A stretch of DNA of 18,017 bases from positions 1 to 18,017 of the forward strand of contig MGQT01000042.1 of assembly GCA_001797935.1 (NCBI GenBank), written 5' to 3'. The position numbers and the translations under genes were made by a program. Under the pieces are notes generated by a model. It was not told the origin of the DNA, ran no database searches, and worked only from the letters and a program-made list of their open reading frames with translations. The first letter of the stretch is position 1, and every line of letters begins with the position of its first letter. This document shows, piece by piece, positions 8,231 through 16,136 of the stretch. The stretch is from Deltaproteobacteria bacterium RBG_16_54_18. GTDB lineage: Bacteria > Desulfobacterota > B13-G15 > RBG-16-54-18.

Positions 8231-9004
8231 CTACTCCCCTTTCCAGACCGGGGACCTTTTTTCCATGTAGGCCTTGAGACCTTCATTGGCATCGTGCGTG
8301 TGCATGAGATCCCCCTTGTAGATTTTCTCGGATCTCTGCAGGGCCTGCTCGAAATCGACATCCATGCCGGCCACTGTTGCCCGCTTGGCCCACTTGAGGG
8401 CGATCGGGCTCTTCTCCGTAAACATCGCAATGAACTTTTTTGCCTCTTCCGCCAACCGCTCTTCAGGCACGGCACGGTTGATAAGACCGATGCGCTCCGC
8501 TTCCTTCGCATCGATAGATTCGCCCGCCAGGATAAATTCGAAGGCCTTCTTCAGGCCGATGAGCCGGGGAAGCCAGGCAACCACCATGGACGGATAGACC
8601 GCCAGCTTAATCTCGGGCTGACCGAATTGTGATTTCTCGGAGGCGATTACCATATCGCAGAAGACGGCGACCTCGCATCCGCCCCCCAGGGCAAACCCAT
8701 TGACGACGGCCAGTGTCGGCACATCGAGGGTCGCCAAGTTGCGGAAAATCCCGTGAAAGACTTCTATCATTTCATCCATCTTGTCCGCCGTGTGATCCCG
8801 AACATCCACCCCCGTGGAAAAGGCCTTGTTTCCTGCCTGGGTGATCACCACGACGGCCAGCTCTTTCTGGCGTTTTTTGACATCCTGCAGGGCCAGATTC
8901 ATCTCCCGCATGGTCTTGATATCGAGCACATTATAGGGAGCGCGATTAATGGTGATCGTCGCTACCTTATCTTTCACTTCGTAGAGAATATTCTCATATC
9001 CCAT
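8231..9004 (-). CDS. Crotonase-family hydratase, probably cyclohexa-1,5-diene-1-carbonyl-CoA hydratase
   Basis: This is an enoyl-CoA hydratase/isomerase family enzyme of 257 residues. The oxyanion-hole segments are present (FSTGVDV at 62-68 and GGG at 107-109). Both catalytic glutamates of hydratases are kept: E111 in GGGCE and E131 in FGQPEI. The PYNVLDIKTM opening and the VRDHTADKMDEMIEVFHGIF block at about 68-87 are, in my recollection, features of dienoyl-CoA hydratases of anaerobic benzoate degradation (Dch/BamR) rather than of ordinary beta-oxidation hydratases. The neighbouring HgdC/BadF-type activator supports this but does not prove it. Start ATG 9004 has GGAG about seven bases upstream; the biotin-carrier stop is 14 bases upstream. 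The alternative is a general short-chain enoyl-CoA hydratase. Confidence 0.85.
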   Translation of the reverse strand: MGYENILYEVKDKVATITINRAPYNVLDIKTMREMNLALQDVKKRQKELAVVVITQAGNKAFSTGVDVRDHTADKMDEMIEVFHGIFRNLATLDVPTLAVVNGFALGGGCEVAVFCDMVIASEKSQFGQPEIKLAVYPSMVVAWLPRLIGLKKAFEFILAGESIDAKEAERIGLINRAVPEERLAEEAKKFIAMFTEKSPIALKWAKRATVAGMDVDFEQALQRSEKIYKGDLMHTHDANEGLKAYMEKRSPVWKGE

Positions 9005-9018
9005 CGTCGTCTCCTTCC

Positions 9019-9234
9019 TTATCCGATAACCATAAGGACGGTGTCCGCGGTGACCTCATCCCCTGCCTTCACGTTAACTTCTTTAACGCTCCCGCCGACG
9101 GGGGCCACCACCGGCATTTCCATCTTCATCGCCTCAAGCGTTGCTACTTGATCGTTCTCCTTGACCTTATCACCAGCTTTCACAATAACAGCCACGATCT
9201 TCCCCACCATAGGTACCGTCACCGATGTCGCCAT
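9019..9234 (-). CDS. Small biotin/lipoyl attachment-domain protein (biotin carboxyl carrier)
   Basis: A 71-residue protein made of a single biotinyl domain. The biotinylation motif EAMKMEM is intact, with the acceptor lysine at K37 in the exposed turn, and the repeats before and after it (VKAGDKVKENDQV, VKAGDEVTADTV) form the two halves of the barrel. Free-standing carriers like this serve multi-subunit acyl-CoA carboxylases or sodium-pumping decarboxylases (glutaconyl- or methylmalonyl-CoA type), whose other subunits are not in this window. A strong GAGGAGG site lies a few bases before ATG 9234. It is the first gene of the three-gene acyl-CoA operon. Confidence 0.9.
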   Translation of the reverse strand: MATSVTVPMVGKIVAVIVKAGDKVKENDQVATLEAMKMEMPVVAPVGGSVKEVNVKAGDEVTADTVLMVIG

Positions 9235-9269
9235 ATAGAACCTCCTCGTATTCTATTTTCACTTTGTGC

Positions 9270-9299
9270 ATTTAATAACAAAAAGGGGGGAGATGTCAA
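9270..9299 (-). promoter_or_regulatory. Probable promoter of the biotin carrier-hydratase-activator operon
   Basis: In the 71-base gap after recG, the minus strand shows TTGACA (9299-9294) and TTAAAT (9275-9270) with an 18-base spacer. This would let the acyl-CoA genes be transcribed apart from recG. The -10 box is only a fair match. Confidence 0.5.
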
Positions 9300-9305
9300 G
9301 AGCTC

Positions 9306-11732
9306 TTAACCCACCGCTGCCAGTTCCAAGCGTTCCTGCCACCGTTCGCGGATGACCTCTCTGAGGAGAAGATGATCCGCGCTGCTGAGTTCAGGGTCGT
9401 GCTCGATCAACGCAAATGCCTCCTGGCGCGCCTGCTTGAGCAGCCGAGCATCTCTGATCAGGTTGGCCGCCCGGAAATCAGGCAACCCCCACTGTCTGAT
9501 CCCCAAAAATTCCCCCGGCCCCCTCATGGCCAGATCCTCCTCGGCGATGCGAAAGCCGTCAAGGGTCTGCTCCATGACTTTTAAGCGACGCCACGCCTCT
9601 TTCCCCATCCGGGCAGAGGCCACGAGGAAACAAACGGAGGGATGGGGCCCCCTCCCAATTCTCCCGCGCAGTTGGTGCAGTTGAGAGAGGCCGAACCGTT
9701 CGGCATGTTCTACCACCATAACCGTGGCATTGGGGCAATCTATCCCGACCTCGATCACCGTGGTGGCTACCAGGATCTGGATCTCCCCGGCGCGAAAGGA
9801 CCGCATGATCTCTTCCTTTTCCTCACCTTTCATCCTGCCATGGATAAGCCCGATGGTAGCATGGGGAAAGACCTCTTGTCGGAGGCGCTGGGCCCCCTGG
9901 GTGGCATCCCGCAGGTCCACCTGCTCGGACTCCTCAACCAAAGGGTAGACGACAAAGGCCTGTCTACCGTTTGCAATCTCTTCTTCCACGGTGCGGTAGA
10001 CCTCTCCGTACCCCTTCTCGCGGCAGACCCTGGTAACGATGGAACCCCGTCCTCCGGGCATTTCATCGAGGACCGAGACCTCCATATCGCCGTAGAGGGT
10101 CATGGCCAAGGTACGGGGGATCGGGGTCGCCGTCATCACGAGCAGATCCGGCACCTCTCCTTTCCTCCGTAAACGCGCCCGCTGCATGACACCAAAGCGG
10201 TGCTGCTCGTCCACGACACTCAGCCCCAGTCGGTTAAAGGAAAGCCCCTCTTGAATCAGGGCGTGGGTCCCGACCACGAGATGGATTTTCCCTGCGGTAA
10301 TGGCCTGATACAGGCGGTCGCGCTCCCGCCTCTTGATCTTTCCCTTCAGCAGGCAGACTGTGATCCCCATATCACCCAGCCACCCTTTGAGGTTGAGGTA
10401 GTGTTGCTCCGCCAGGATCTCGGTGGGGGCCATCATTGCCGCCTGATAGCCGTTGTCCACGGCGATGAGGGAGGCGAGCAGCGCCACTGCCGTCTTGCCG
10501 CTCCCCACATCCCCCTGCAACAGGCGGTTCATGGGGTGAGACTTGGCCATATCCCCTTTGATCTCTTCGAGCACCCGCTCCTGGGCCTTGGTGAGGGAAA
10601 AAGGGAGCCGCTTCAGGAGTGTGTCTGCAAGCGGTGTCCGTGCGACGCCGAAGGCGATCCCCTCTTCGCGGGCAATACCCCGGCGCCGCAGCGCCATGCC
10701 GAGCTCGAGGAAAAAGAACTCCTCAAAGGCCAAACGCTGATGGGGACCGGATGTCTTGAGGTTGAGCCGCACGAGATCGGAATACCCCTGCGGAAAGTGG
10801 ACCTCGCGCATGGCCTCGGCAAAAGGCATGAGGTTGCACTTGGTGCAGATCCGGGGAGGGATCGGGCTGTCGATCTTGCCGTCGGTGTCCTGCACCACCT
10901 GATACATGATCCCCCTGATCCGGCGCTGATAGAGCCCCTCGGTCTCGGAATAGACCGGGACGATACGCCCGAAGTTGAGGGAATCCCCCTCCGTACCTTC
11001 TACCCATTCCAAATCGGGATGCATGATCTGTCGCTGGGACCGATACCCTTTGATCTCCCCACAGAAGATAACCCGATCACCTTTTTTGAGGCGTCCTTTG
11101 ATATAACGGATCCCCTGGAACCACTTCGCGGTGATAAAACCGCTCCCGTCCCCCAAAACTGCCTCAAAGATACGGCGACGGCTCTTAGGGTAGAACACCT
11201 CGTCGGCAACGATCACCTCGGCCAACCCGACACCCTGTTCGCCGACGGGGAGCTCCGCGATACGCCTGATCTCGCGGCGGTCTTCATACCGGAGGGGAAG
11301 GTTATAGAGGGCATCTTCGATAGTCTCGATACCCTTTTTTTTGAGCAACTGGGAGATCTTCGGTCCTACCCCTTTGACGTATTGCATGGGGGTGTTGAGA
11401 AGACGGGGCATCCCTCCGCCGGGCGAGGAGGAAGGTTGCTGCACGCCGGCAATCGCTACCATGCCGGCAATCAGAGAGACCAATTCGCGTCCGCGTCTGA
11501 TCCGCTCTTCTTGTACACCACCGGTTATCTGGTCAAAACCGACGAAGTTCTCATGCAGGTCCCTCAGTTTGGTCGCAACGGACGGATCACGGGCGAGGGA
11601 AATCGCCTCGTGCGCGAGCCCCGTGATCAACCCCTCTAATCCCTTGATGTTGGCTAGGCGCGCATAGTTGTCCTTGGAGGCAAGGCTGAGCGGCTTGGCA
11701 ATGGCGTCGATGATCTCGAAGAGTCTATTCAT
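9306..11732 (-). CDS. recG: ATP-dependent DNA helicase RecG
   Basis: RecG remodels stalled replication forks and Holliday junctions. The 808 residues contain an N-terminal extension of about 113 residues not found in the 693-residue E. coli protein. The E. coli-like part begins near TPMQYVKGVGPK (about 114-125), followed by the wedge/OB domain (about 165-260). Helicase motifs are present: Walker A GDVGSGKT at 407-414, DEQH at 508-511, TATPIPRT, and the QLRGRIGRG motif VI. The C-terminal part includes AMRGPGEFLG of the translocation region. Extended N-termini occur in other deltaproteobacterial RecG proteins, as far as I recall. It is divergent from the acyl-CoA synthetase, with 117 bases between the two starts. 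Confidence 0.96.
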   Translation of the reverse strand: MNRLFEIIDAIAKPLSLASKDNYARLANIKGLEGLITGLAHEAISLARDPSVATKLRDLHENFVGFDQITGGVQEERIRRGRELVSLIAGMVAIAGVQQPSSSPGGGMPRLLNTPMQYVKGVGPKISQLLKKKGIETIEDALYNLPLRYEDRREIRRIAELPVGEQGVGLAEVIVADEVFYPKSRRRIFEAVLGDGSGFITAKWFQGIRYIKGRLKKGDRVIFCGEIKGYRSQRQIMHPDLEWVEGTEGDSLNFGRIVPVYSETEGLYQRRIRGIMYQVVQDTDGKIDSPIPPRICTKCNLMPFAEAMREVHFPQGYSDLVRLNLKTSGPHQRLAFEEFFFLELGMALRRRGIAREEGIAFGVARTPLADTLLKRLPFSLTKAQERVLEEIKGDMAKSHPMNRLLQGDVGSGKTAVALLASLIAVDNGYQAAMMAPTEILAEQHYLNLKGWLGDMGITVCLLKGKIKRRERDRLYQAITAGKIHLVVGTHALIQEGLSFNRLGLSVVDEQHRFGVMQRARLRRKGEVPDLLVMTATPIPRTLAMTLYGDMEVSVLDEMPGGRGSIVTRVCREKGYGEVYRTVEEEIANGRQAFVVYPLVEESEQVDLRDATQGAQRLRQEVFPHATIGLIHGRMKGEEKEEIMRSFRAGEIQILVATTVIEVGIDCPNATVMVVEHAERFGLSQLHQLRGRIGRGPHPSVCFLVASARMGKEAWRRLKVMEQTLDGFRIAEEDLAMRGPGEFLGIRQWGLPDFRAANLIRDARLLKQARQEAFALIEHDPELSSADHLLLREVIRERWQERLELAAVG

Positions 11733-11814
11733 GGGGTTTTTAAAACTCCATTTTTAAGGATACCGTTTTCTCTCGCGAGATTCAATGTCAAAAACCATCT
11801 CCTATGAATTCGCC

Positions 11815-11843
11815 TTTACAAAATGGTATCGGTGTGTTGATAT
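11815..11843 (+). promoter_or_regulatory. Possible promoter for the acyl-CoA synthetase
   Basis: TTTACA (11815-11820), a 17-base spacer and TGATAT (11838-11843) form a moderate sigma-70 match. The predicted transcription start would fall at or next to the ATG at 11850, implying a leaderless or nearly leaderless mRNA. No Shine-Dalgarno is visible before the ATG. Confidence 0.35.
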
Positions 11844-11849
11844 GAGCGC

Positions 11850-13937
11850 ATGCGTACATTGTTTTATCCCGAGCGTATTGCCGTGATCGGAGTCTCCGAG
11901 AGACCTGATAATTTCGGGCGACTCATCATGGAGAATATCACCCGATTCAACTACACTGGCGATGTCTTCCCCGTCGGTCCCCACGGCGGCACGGCCTGCG
12001 GGCGAAATATCCTTACCGCCGTGGACCAGCTCCCACGGGGAATCGATATGGCCATTATCATCACGCCGGCACCAACCGTGCCCGACATCATTGACCAGTG
12101 CGGGCGCCAGGGGATACCCTGGGTCATTGTCGAGACCGGCGGTTTTGGGGAACTTTCCGCAAGCGGCGAAGAACTCGGGACGGAACTCCTGCGCCGTGCC
12201 CGCAGGTGGGGCATACGAGTGGTCGGCCCCAATGGGCTGGGCATCATCAACATGGCGGCGGCCCTCGCCACCCCCTTCGTCCCCCTGCGCCGCGAGTCCT
12301 TAAAGCAGGGACCCGTCGCCGTGTTGGCCCAGAGCGGGGGTGTCATGTATGCCCTGGTCAATCTGTTGAGCAGCAACAATATCGGCATCGGCAAGGCAGT
12401 GAGCTTCGGCAATAAGATGGATCTCGATGAAAGCGACTATCTCGCCTATCTCATCGATGACGACGAAACTGAGCTCATCGTCCTCTATCTGGAAGGTATC
12501 AAGCGAGGGCGGCGGTTCATCGAGCTCGCAAAGCAGACGACCAAGCCGATCATCATTCAGAAGGTGAACCGGCATCCCTTGACCAGCCAGCTCGCGCGGT
12601 TTCATACCGAGGCCTTGGCCACGGACGACCGCGTGGTCGATGCCGCCTTTCAGGAGGCGGGTATCGTCCGGGTCGATACCTACCGCGCAATCATCGATGC
12701 CGTCAAAATCCTCACCCTACCCCCCATGCGCGGTAATAACCTGGTCATCATCTCCCGCTCGGGAGGCGTGGCCATCTCGGCTGCCGACTATGCGATAGAA
12801 TCTAATTTTAACTTATATTCCCTCTCGGAGTGCTTTCTCAACAAGGTGCAGGAGAAATCGGGCCCCAAGGTGATTAAACGCATGAACCCGTTGGACCTGG
12901 GGGATTTTTTCAATTTTGACTTCTTTGCCGAGGTCACCGAGGGAGTTCTTCAGGAAGGGGCCGATGGGATCTTCTTTCAGCACGGGGCCGCCACGGATAA
13001 GGAAGTCGCGGGGACGCTGCCGTTGGGCGAGGCCTTTCTGCGATTGAGCACGAAATATCAAAAGCCGATCGCCGTCTGTTTGCTTGCCGACGATCGCAGT
13101 ACCGCCCATATCAAACAGTCTATTAATTTTCCCCTGTTTGCCGATCCGCACGACGCGATGTACGCCCTCGCCATATCGAGAGATCGCTATCAACGAATAA
13201 AAGAACGAGATGCAGACGACACCGTACCGCAATTCCGCCTTGCCGAAGACACCATAGTGACGATCCTGTCAACGGCAGGCCGGGAAAAGCGGCCCCTACT
13301 CCTGGCCGAGGCCCTGGAGATTGTCAAGGCGACAGGGATACCGTGCGCGCGCTTCGCCGTCTGCCGGCAGCTCGATGACGCCCGCGTACAGGCAGATGTG
13401 ATCGGATATCCCCTCACCCTCAAGATCAATTGCCCGAGCATAACCCACAAGGCCGACATCGGCGCCGTCTGGCGCGAGATCCCGGACCCCCCCGCTCTCA
13501 GGGAGGCCTTTACACAACTCTCGTATCACGCACAGACACAGGGCTTTGCAGACGGCCTCCTCCTGCAAGGATGGGTTTCTGGCGGCGTGGAGATGATCCT
13601 GGGGGCAAGGGTTGATGAGACCTTTGGCCCGGTGGGTATGCTGGGATTCGGCGGCAGCTATGCCGAGTTCTTCGCTGACACCGCCTTGCGTATCTTGCCG
13701 CTCACCGAAAAAAAGGTGGCAGCCATGCCCGCTGAGCTCCGCGGGTACCCGATCTTAACCGGCGCACGCGGCCAAAAGCCGCTTGATTGCGGGCAACTCA
13801 AAGAGGCCCTGCTACGGCTCTCCCAGCTCATGATCACGTTCACGGAAATAAAGGGGATTGACCTCAACCCCGTCTTTGTCCTCCCACAGGGTCAGGGGGT
13901 CGTAGCCGTCGATGCGCGCCTCATCATTTCAAAATAA
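11850..13937 (+). CDS. NDP-forming acyl-CoA synthetase, fused alpha-beta type (acetate-CoA ligase family)
   Basis: These enzymes convert acyl-CoA + ADP + Pi into acid + CoA + ATP, or run in reverse, through a phosphohistidine. The 695 residues contain a CoA-binding Rossmann domain (1-130, starting LFYPERIAVIGVSE), succinyl-CoA synthetase-like domains (about 150-450), and a C-terminal ATP-grasp domain (about 470-695) with the THKADIG motif. The likely phosphorylated histidine is H252 in ARFHTEALA, followed by the family pattern VVDAAFQEAGIVRV. The acyl group cannot be deduced; the nearby hydratase and biotin carrier suggest an acid from fermentation or aromatic breakdown. An in-frame stop at 11838 with no other start codon after it fixes the start at ATG 11850. 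The last codons (DARLIISK) are the first unit of a 28-bp tandem repeat. Confidence 0.92.
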   Translation: MRTLFYPERIAVIGVSERPDNFGRLIMENITRFNYTGDVFPVGPHGGTACGRNILTAVDQLPRGIDMAIIITPAPTVPDIIDQCGRQGIPWVIVETGGFGELSASGEELGTELLRRARRWGIRVVGPNGLGIINMAAALATPFVPLRRESLKQGPVAVLAQSGGVMYALVNLLSSNNIGIGKAVSFGNKMDLDESDYLAYLIDDDETELIVLYLEGIKRGRRFIELAKQTTKPIIIQKVNRHPLTSQLARFHTEALATDDRVVDAAFQEAGIVRVDTYRAIIDAVKILTLPPMRGNNLVIISRSGGVAISAADYAIESNFNLYSLSECFLNKVQEKSGPKVIKRMNPLDLGDFFNFDFFAEVTEGVLQEGADGIFFQHGAATDKEVAGTLPLGEAFLRLSTKYQKPIAVCLLADDRSTAHIKQSINFPLFADPHDAMYALAISRDRYQRIKERDADDTVPQFRLAEDTIVTILSTAGREKRPLLLAEALEIVKATGIPCARFAVCRQLDDARVQADVIGYPLTLKINCPSITHKADIGAVWREIPDPPALREAFTQLSYHAQTQGFADGLLLQGWVSGGVEMILGARVDETFGPVGMLGFGGSYAEFFADTALRILPLTEKKVAAMPAELRGYPILTGARGQKPLDCGQLKEALLRLSQLMITFTEIKGIDLNPVFVLPQGQGVVAVDARLIISK

Positions 13938-14037
13938 TGGGGCGCGCCTCATCATCTCACAATAAATAGGCGCGCCTCATCGTCTCACAATAAATAGGCG
14001 CGCCTCATCGTCTCACAATAATGTGCGCGTCTCATCA
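13914..14037. repeat. 28-bp tandem repeat beginning inside the 3' end of the acyl-CoA synthetase gene
   Basis: Units begin at 13914, 13942, 13970 and 13998 (exactly 28 bases apart), with a partial, diverged fifth unit at 14025. The core is GCGCGCCTCATCRTCTCACA followed by ATAA. Unit 1 is coding and ends at the TAA at 13935-13937. Units 2-4 each carry the palindrome GGCGCGCC and each re-encode ARLI(I/V)SQ-stop. There are no variable spacers, so this is not a CRISPR array. Confidence 0.9.
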
Positions 14038-14098
14038 CCGAGGTCTGACATGGCCGTTGGGTGAGTCATCTCTAGCATCCTTCTTTTTTTATCGTGAT

Positions 14099-14884
14099 CT
14101 ACACGATCAGCCGGCGGCGCATGGCGCGTATGGCGACCGCCAAAAAGACAACAGCAAAAATGAGGAGATAACCGATGCTGAGTAAAGGCATAGCCTCCAT
14201 CCTGCCGAGGGAAAAAAGCCTGCACAGTTCGACCACATGGTAGAGGGGGAAGGCCAGGGAGGTCTTCTGGGCCCACGCGGGAAGAGCCCCAACCGGGAAA
14301 AAGGTACCGCTAAAAAGAAACAAGGGCGTCAAAAAAAGAAAAATCGGGAGATTGAACATATCGATGCTCGGCACAATGCCGGTAAACCACATCCCGATGG
14401 CGCCGAAGGCGATGCCGCCGAGAAAGGCAAGGGGGATAATAAGCAACCCCGACGGCAGGGCGACGTAGCCAAGGGGACACAGGACAACCAGCATGATCGC
14501 CGCGGCAGCGGCCGACTTGGTGGCGCCCCAGATCACCTCGGCCAGGATGATCTCCTCCAGGGACAGGGGGGTGGCGATCATGGCGTCGAAGGTCTTCTGA
14601 TAGAACGCGCGCACAAAAGAGCTGTAGGTCGTCTCAAAAAAACTGTTCCACATCACCGCGGTCGCGATGAGGGCCGGAGCGATAAATTCCGTATAGGAAA
14701 GGGTAAGCCCGGCGTACCCGACATTCCCCACCAGGTTACGGAAGCCGATCCCAAAGGCAAGTAAGTAAAAGGCCGGCTCGAAAAGCGGGATCAAAAAATT
14801 GACCTTCCAGACGCGCCGATACACAACGACATTCCGCCACCAGACCCGCAGGAAGCGCCAGGATATATTGGCATACAGCATCAT
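14099..14884 (-). CDS. ABC-2 type transporter permease (NodJ/DrrB-like)
   Basis: This is the membrane subunit of an ABC exporter, 261 residues with about six hydrophobic segments. The family signature region is clear (FYQKTFDAMIATPLSLEEI, residues about 93-111). A conserved turn before the last segments reads LFLFSGTFFPVGALPAW. The start is ATG 14884, which overlaps the ATPase stop as ATGA; the frame stays open to 14962, but that adds residues lying wholly inside the ATPase gene. The substrate is unknown: relatives export drugs, polysaccharides or lipids. Its 3' end converges on the acyl-CoA synthetase repeat region. Confidence 0.9.
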   Translation of the reverse strand: MMLYANISWRFLRVWWRNVVVYRRVWKVNFLIPLFEPAFYLLAFGIGFRNLVGNVGYAGLTLSYTEFIAPALIATAVMWNSFFETTYSSFVRAFYQKTFDAMIATPLSLEEIILAEVIWGATKSAAAAAIMLVVLCPLGYVALPSGLLIIPLAFLGGIAFGAIGMWFTGIVPSIDMFNLPIFLFLTPLFLFSGTFFPVGALPAWAQKTSLAFPLYHVVELCRLFSLGRMEAMPLLSIGYLLIFAVVFLAVAIRAMRRRLIV

Positions 14885-15786
14885 TCTCTGAGTTCCCTTC
14901 CCGTCAAATGCAGGAAGACATCTTCCAGTGTCGGTGTCCGGAAGGTGCAGCGTTCCATACAAAAATTACGGCGAAGATCCTCGGCCACGGAGTCTTCCGC
15001 GTAGACGATAATGCGTTGATCCAGGACGTCGTGTTCTATACGGTTCTCGATAAGATATTTTCGCAGTGCCTCATCAACCCCCTCGATCTCAATAGCCGAT
15101 TCCCCCGCATACTGTTTAATGAGAGACTGAGGTGTCCCTTCTACAAGAACCTTGCCATAGTCGAGGATCATGAGGCGATCGCAGAGATAAGCGGCCTCTT
15201 CCATATAGTGGGTGGTGAGCACCAGGGTAACCCCTTGTTTGCGCAAGGCCCTGAGTTTTTCCCAGAGGAGATGCCGAGACTGCGGATCAAGCCCCGTCGT
15301 CGGCTCATCGAGGATGAGCAGCTCCGGTTCATTGATTAACGAACGGGCAACCATTAAGCGCTTTGCCAGACCGCCCGAGAGCTGCATTACCTTGGCTGTT
15401 CGCTTTTTCTCCAGGGCAAAGAGGCGTAAGAGCTCTTCGGCCCTGGCACGTGCCCGCGCAGCAGGAAGGGAAAAATAGCCCGCAAAGACCGCGAGATTGT
15501 CTGCAACGCTCAGGTCGGGATCGAGGGTATTATCCTGCTGGCAAACGCCGATGCGTGCGCGTATCTGCCGCCAGTCTCGCTCAATGTCCAGTCCAAATAT
15601 CCGCATCCGGCCTGCGGAGACGGGAGAAAAACCGTACATCATCCGGATGATAGATGTCTTGCCGGCACCGTTAGGACCAAGGAGGCCATAACACTCCCCT
15701 GCCATAACGTTAAAGCTCACGCCGGCTACAGCCGTGAACCTGCCATAGCGTTTTTTGAGATGAGTCGCTTCGACAACCGCGGTCAC
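14881..15786 (-). CDS. ABC transporter ATP-binding protein (NodI/DrrA-like)
   Basis: This is the ATPase partner of the adjacent ABC-2 permease. From the GTG at 15786 it has 301 residues and begins MTAVVEATHLKKRYGRFTAV. Walker A GPNGAGKT is at 37-44, the Q-loop region GVCQQDN follows, then the signature LSGGLAKR, Walker B LLILDEP, and the H-loop TTHYMEEA. The C-terminal region (about 230-301, ending LEDVFLHLTGREL) is typical of exporter-type ATPases. An upstream ATG at 15810 would add eight residues, but it has no good ribosome site. The GTG has GAGG nine bases upstream and overlaps the stop of a small leader ORF as GTGA. Confidence 0.92.
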   Translation of the reverse strand: MTAVVEATHLKKRYGRFTAVAGVSFNVMAGECYGLLGPNGAGKTSIIRMMYGFSPVSAGRMRIFGLDIERDWRQIRARIGVCQQDNTLDPDLSVADNLAVFAGYFSLPAARARARAEELLRLFALEKKRTAKVMQLSGGLAKRLMVARSLINEPELLILDEPTTGLDPQSRHLLWEKLRALRKQGVTLVLTTHYMEEAAYLCDRLMILDYGKVLVEGTPQSLIKQYAGESAIEIEGVDEALRKYLIENRIEHDVLDQRIIVYAEDSVAEDLRRNFCMERCTFRTPTLEDVFLHLTGRELRE

Positions 15787-15881
15787 CGCATCATACCTCG
15801 CCGTTCGCATTGCCTGTGGTAGACAATGCCTGCATTATCGATATAGGAAAAACAAAGCTTGATCGGCGCAAGAAAGGACAT
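15783..15881 (-). CDS. Small leader ORF of 32 residues upstream of the ABC ATPase
   Basis: An ATG at 15881 has an AGGAGG site with ideal spacing of nine bases, the best ribosome site in this transcript. The 32-codon frame encodes MSFLAPIKLCFSYIDNAG followed by IVYHRQCERRGMMR. Its TGA at 15785-15783 overlaps the GTG start of the ATPase (GTGA), so translation is probably coupled. I do not recognise the peptide. The IDNAGIVYH stretch loosely recalls the active-site region of hotdog thioesterases, which could be chance or a remnant. Confidence 0.5.
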   Translation of the reverse strand: MSFLAPIKLCFSYIDNAGIVYHRQCERRGMMR

Positions 15882-15942
15882 GGTCTTGTGCCTCCTGTTA
15901 TCATTATTATGATTGAGTAATATAATTAGTATACCCGTGCCT

Positions 15943-15963
15943 ACGGACCTTCCCAGGGTCCGT
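15943..15963. promoter_or_regulatory. Inverted repeat upstream of the ABC operon, possible operator
   Basis: ACGGACC and GGTCCGT form a perfect 7-bp dyad around a 7-base centre. On the minus strand it lies just upstream of AT-rich boxes (TATACT, TATATT) and about 60 bases before the leader ORF. No U-tract follows on either strand, so a regulator site is more likely than a terminator. Confidence 0.4.
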
Positions 15964-16076
15964 TGCGCGTGTAAAAAAAGACTTCATTTAAACTATAGGA
16001 AATTCGGGGATGCGTGTCAACTCACGTCACACGATGTGCAAATGCCAGCATAATACCTTCTTGTTGTTCTTTTGAT

Positions 16077-16130
16077 GGGGAAAAAAGAAAGCCGGCGAAC
16101 TTCCATCATATCACATGGATGTTCGCCGGC
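16077..16130 (-). terminator. Rho-independent terminator of the cold-shock gene
   Basis: GCCGGCGAAC (16091-16100) pairs perfectly with GTTCGCCGGC (16121-16130). The stem continues with TCCAT/ATGGA after one mismatch. On the minus strand the hairpin is followed by TTTCTTTTTT. It begins only six bases after the csp stop codon. Confidence 0.93.
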
Positions 16131-16136
16131 GGTTGA

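Noticed and set aside
10200..11639. 479-codon plus-strand ORF opposite recG
   Set aside because: Same situation: a shadow of recG in GC-rich DNA with no family features.
13914..14037. Possible CRISPR array
   Set aside because: Units are contiguous with no unique spacers and begin inside a coding sequence; it is a simple tandem repeat.
14040..14115. T7 run with ATCGTG/CACGAT hairpin as a terminator for the acyl-CoA synthetase or ABC operon
   Set aside because: On the plus strand the T-run precedes the hairpin, and on the minus strand the hairpin is followed by A's, so neither orientation fits an intrinsic terminator.
15783..15881. Leader ORF as a truncated hotdog thioesterase
   Set aside because: Only a short IDNAGIVYH resemblance is visible, with no following thioesterase sequence; too little to call a pseudogene.
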